Source: Planctomycetota bacterium
Lineage (GTDB): Bacteria; Planctomycetota; Planctomycetia; Pirellulales; UBA1268
NCBI GenBank assembly: GCA_003669255.1
Contig: QWPO01000015.1
Span: 1-7,767 of the forward strand
Direction of reading: 5' to 3'
DNA: 7,767 bases
Below are positions 5,876 to 7,767 of this stretch, piece after piece. Within the stretch, counting starts at the first letter, position 1, and each line of letters opens with the position of its first letter. The notes beneath the pieces are model-generated. The model saw nothing but the letters and a program-made list of their open reading frames with translations. It searched no databases and had not been told where the DNA came from. The position numbers and the translations under genes are program-made.

Positions 5876-7407
5876 CCGAACCGCAGCGGAGTTCCCGAGG
5901 CGAGCAGACGTGGCTGGGACTGAGGCCGGGCACGCTGCTGGCGCTGGTTGCGATCGCGGTGCTCCTGGTGCCGCTGTCGGCCCTCAGCCAGCCGGCGGAT
6001 TCCACGAGCACAGGCGGGCTGTTGGCCCGGCTGCGGTCCACCTACGGGCTCTCGCAGGCCAATCTCGGCGAGGTCGATCCGACGAGCGAGACGATGCGGT
6101 TCGCGACGCTGGGACTCAAGAATATCGCCGTGACGCTGCTCTGGGACCGGGCCAGCCATTACAAGAAGGTGGAGGACTGGGCCAACCTCTCGGCTACGCT
6201 CGAGCAGATCACGAAGCTGCAGCCGAACTTCTACACGGTGTGGGACTTCCAGGCCCACAATCTTTCCTACAACACCTCGGTAGAGTTCGATGACTATCAC
6301 GACCGGTATGCGTGGGTGATCAAGGGGATCGAGTTCCTCCGTCAGGGCATCGCCTACAACACACGGGAGCCGCGGTTGCTCGGCCGGATGGGCTGGTTCA
6401 TTGGCCAGAAGATTGGCAAGGCCGACGAAAAGGTGCAGTATCGGCGGCTCTTCAAGGCTGACGACGACTTCCACGATCGCGACGACCCCGATCGCACGCT
6501 GCCCGAACGCGACAACTGGCTGGTGGGCCGGCAGAAATACCGCGCGGGCCAGGCGTTGGTCGATCGAGGGGCGCCGCTCAAGACCACGCCGCTCATCTTT
6601 CACAGCGAGCCGATGATGACGGCGATCAACTACGCCCGGGCCCTCGAGGCGGACGGCGAGTTCGGCGCGACTGCGAAGGACGGCTGGAAGCTGGCCAACG
6701 AGGAGCTCGCCCGGTTTGCCGAGCGGGATATTTCCACGAGCTGGGGTGTGCCGATCCAGCTGCGGCTCCGCGAGTCGGAGGAGAAGCGGGCGGCCATGAT
6801 CGCGGATGAGCTTGAGACGCTGCTCCCCGGGCAGTACAAGGCGCTCGAGGAGAGCCGTCGTGCGGCCCTCACCGACGAGCAGCGGAAGGCGCTCGAAGTG
6901 CCGCAGATGGATCGCAACGAGGCCCAGCAGCAGGCCGCGTCGGTAGCCGAGAGCCAGCTCGCAGTGACCTGGAAAATGGTGGCCAGGCAGGCTCCAGCCG
7001 ACGTGCGGGCCAAGGCCGAGGAACTCGCCCGCGAGTATACGGAGGCCCAGGAGAGGGCCACGATGATCGAACGGTATCGCGACATCGTGAACTTCGACTT
7101 CTGGAAGGCCTCCTGCGAGGCCGAGGTGACGGAGCCGGCGCTCGAGGCGCGGGAAAGCACGTGGCGTGCTGACAAGGAGTTTGAAGCTGCCCGCCTCCAG
7201 TCGGCGAAGAAAGCCTACGAGGAGTCGTTCGCTGCCTGGCGGAAGGTGCTCGACGCTTCGAAGGTGCTCCGCGAGGATTCGCTTACGGCCGACGACATCG
7301 CCGAGGTGGTGGGCCGTTATCGCAAGCTTCTCGAGCAACTCGACGAGCCGTTCCCGACCCCCTTCGTGCTCCAGGACATTCTCGACCGCTCCGGCCCCCA
7401 GCCCTGA
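5872..7407 (+). CDS. Membrane-anchored helical, TPR-like protein of unknown function
   Basis: This 511-residue protein is the third gene of the ABC operon. It has one hydrophobic segment near the N-terminus (about 17-39, GTLLALVAIAVLLVPLSAL), most likely an uncleaved anchor or signal peptide, so the rest probably faces the periplasm. Residues 75-185 are helical with tetratricopeptide-like spacing: WANLSATLEQITKLQPNF, then a second unit around YAWVIKGIEFLRQGIAY and LLGRMGWFIGQKIG. Residues 186-260 are acidic and aromatic. Residues 275-490 are rich in Glu, Arg, Lys and Ala and look like long alpha helices, possibly coiled coil. There are no catalytic motifs I can name. Its ATG overlaps the permease stop by 4 nt (ATGA), and GAGGGAG (5857-5863) lies 8 nt upstream. 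This tight coupling suggests it is an accessory subunit of the transporter, but that is inferred from context. TPR assignment is tentative. Confidence 0.85.
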   Translation: MTEPQRSSRGEQTWLGLRPGTLLALVAIAVLLVPLSALSQPADSTSTGGLLARLRSTYGLSQANLGEVDPTSETMRFATLGLKNIAVTLLWDRASHYKKVEDWANLSATLEQITKLQPNFYTVWDFQAHNLSYNTSVEFDDYHDRYAWVIKGIEFLRQGIAYNTREPRLLGRMGWFIGQKIGKADEKVQYRRLFKADDDFHDRDDPDRTLPERDNWLVGRQKYRAGQALVDRGAPLKTTPLIFHSEPMMTAINYARALEADGEFGATAKDGWKLANEELARFAERDISTSWGVPIQLRLRESEEKRAAMIADELETLLPGQYKALEESRRAALTDEQRKALEVPQMDRNEAQQQAASVAESQLAVTWKMVARQAPADVRAKAEELAREYTEAQERATMIERYRDIVNFDFWKASCEAEVTEPALEARESTWRADKEFEAARLQSAKKAYEESFAAWRKVLDASKVLREDSLTADDIAEVVGRYRKLLEQLDEPFPTPFVLQDILDRSGPQP

Positions 7408-7422
7408 AAGGCTCGACGAGCC
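7406..7422 (-). terminator. Small hairpin between convergent genes, possible weak terminator
   Basis: GGCTC (7410-7414) and GAGCC (7418-7422) form a perfect 5-bp stem with a 3-nt loop in the 15-nt gap between the two stop codons. Read on the minus strand it is followed by TTTC, a very short U-tract. It lies immediately after the stop of the CorC-like gene, so a terminator role on that strand fits the position. The stem is short and the U-tract weak. Confidence 0.3.
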
Positions 7423-7767
7423 CTACGTTCGGGCGACGAGGAGCTTGTCGATCCGCCGCCCGTCCATGTCGACGACCTCGATCCGGAGGCCCCGCCAGGT
7501 GACCGCGTCGCCCGCTGCCGGAATCCGTTCCAGCTCCGCAAGCACGAGGCCCGAGATCGTGGTGTAGTCGCGGGGGAGCGGTTCGCCCTTGAGGCCGAAG
7601 CGGTCGACGAGGTCGTCGATTGCGACGCTGCCATCGACCAGCCAGGAGCCGTCCTCCCGCTGCACGAACGTCTGGGCGTCGGCCTGCCGGTGTTCGTCGT
7701 GGATCTCGCCAACGAGTTCCTCAAGGACGTCTTCGAGCGTCACCAACCCCTCGGTGCCGCCATATTC
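7423..7767 (-). CDS. CNNM/CorC (HlyC-like) family protein, C-terminal part (5' end outside window)
   Basis: This is the last 114 residues of a CNNM/CorC-type membrane protein, a family linked to magnesium and cobalt transport and long called hemolysin-like. The reading frame is open to the window edge and starts with EYGGTEGLVTLEDVLEELVG, the characteristic end of the second CBS domain. It is followed by the CorC_HlyC transporter-associated domain: GSWLVDGSVAIDDLVDRFGL, LPRDYTTISGLVLAELERIP, and the ending VVDMDGRRIDKLLV. The N-terminal DUF21 membrane domain and the first CBS domain would lie to the right of the window. A GTG at 7746 is not a real start, because the CBS sequence continues upstream of it. 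Stop codon TAG is at 7425-7423, 15 nt from the stop of the convergent operon. The family is sure; the transported ion is not. Confidence 0.93.
   Translation of the reverse strand, partial: EYGGTEGLVTLEDVLEELVGEIHDEHRQADAQTFVQREDGSWLVDGSVAIDDLVDRFGLKGEPLPRDYTTISGLVLAELERIPAAGDAVTWRGLRIEVVDMDGRRIDKLLVART

Noticed and set aside
5812..7338. A 508-codon open frame on the minus strand opposite the third ABC operon gene
   Set aside because: It is codon-aligned with the sense gene, so GC-rich third positions remove stops from the antisense. Its translation is rich in Arg, His, Leu and Pro without domain motifs. The sense gene has a ribosome binding site, a membrane segment and an ATGA overlap.

Overview
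The window reads as a piece of chromosome from a high-GC planctomycete, most likely of the Pirellulales type. The evidence is a DUF1559 pseudopilin with a C-terminal H-X9-DG motif, a protein family greatly expanded in Planctomycetes, and several secreted or membrane proteins whose conserved wording resembles planctomycete-only families. This assignment rests on family recognition, not on a search. No mobile element, tRNA, rRNA or CRISPR array was seen.

Layout from left to right. (1) Positions 1-166 hold the C-terminal end of ribosomal protein L13 (rplM). After a 136-bp gap comes the complete rpsI (S9, 303-725), the usual rplM-rpsI pair. A clear intrinsic terminator (780-809) ends this unit. 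(2) Positions 923-1711 encode a secreted 262-residue protein with a Gly/Met repeat tract in its middle; its function is unknown. (3) Convergent with it on the minus strand is a DUF1559 prepilin-like protein (2825-1749). (4) A 257-bp divergent intergenic region holds nested inverted repeats and a possible minus-strand promoter. (5) A tight three-gene plus-strand operon follows (3083-7407): an ABC ATPase, an ABC-2 type permease with a roughly 260-residue soluble domain between membrane segments, and a membrane-anchored helical, TPR-like protein. The genes are separated by 9 nt and by a 4-nt ATGA overlap, so they are probably translated together and work as one complex. (6) At the right edge, convergent with the operon, is the C-terminal part of a CNNM/CorC (HlyC-like) family membrane protein.

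The ABC operon is the most interesting part. The ATPase is conventional and the permease framework is NosY-like. The large soluble insert, with its paired His motif, and the third gene have no function I can name, and the substrate is unknown. The rest of the window looks like ordinary planctomycete core and lineage-specific chromosome. Large open frames antisense to these genes are best explained by high GC content.
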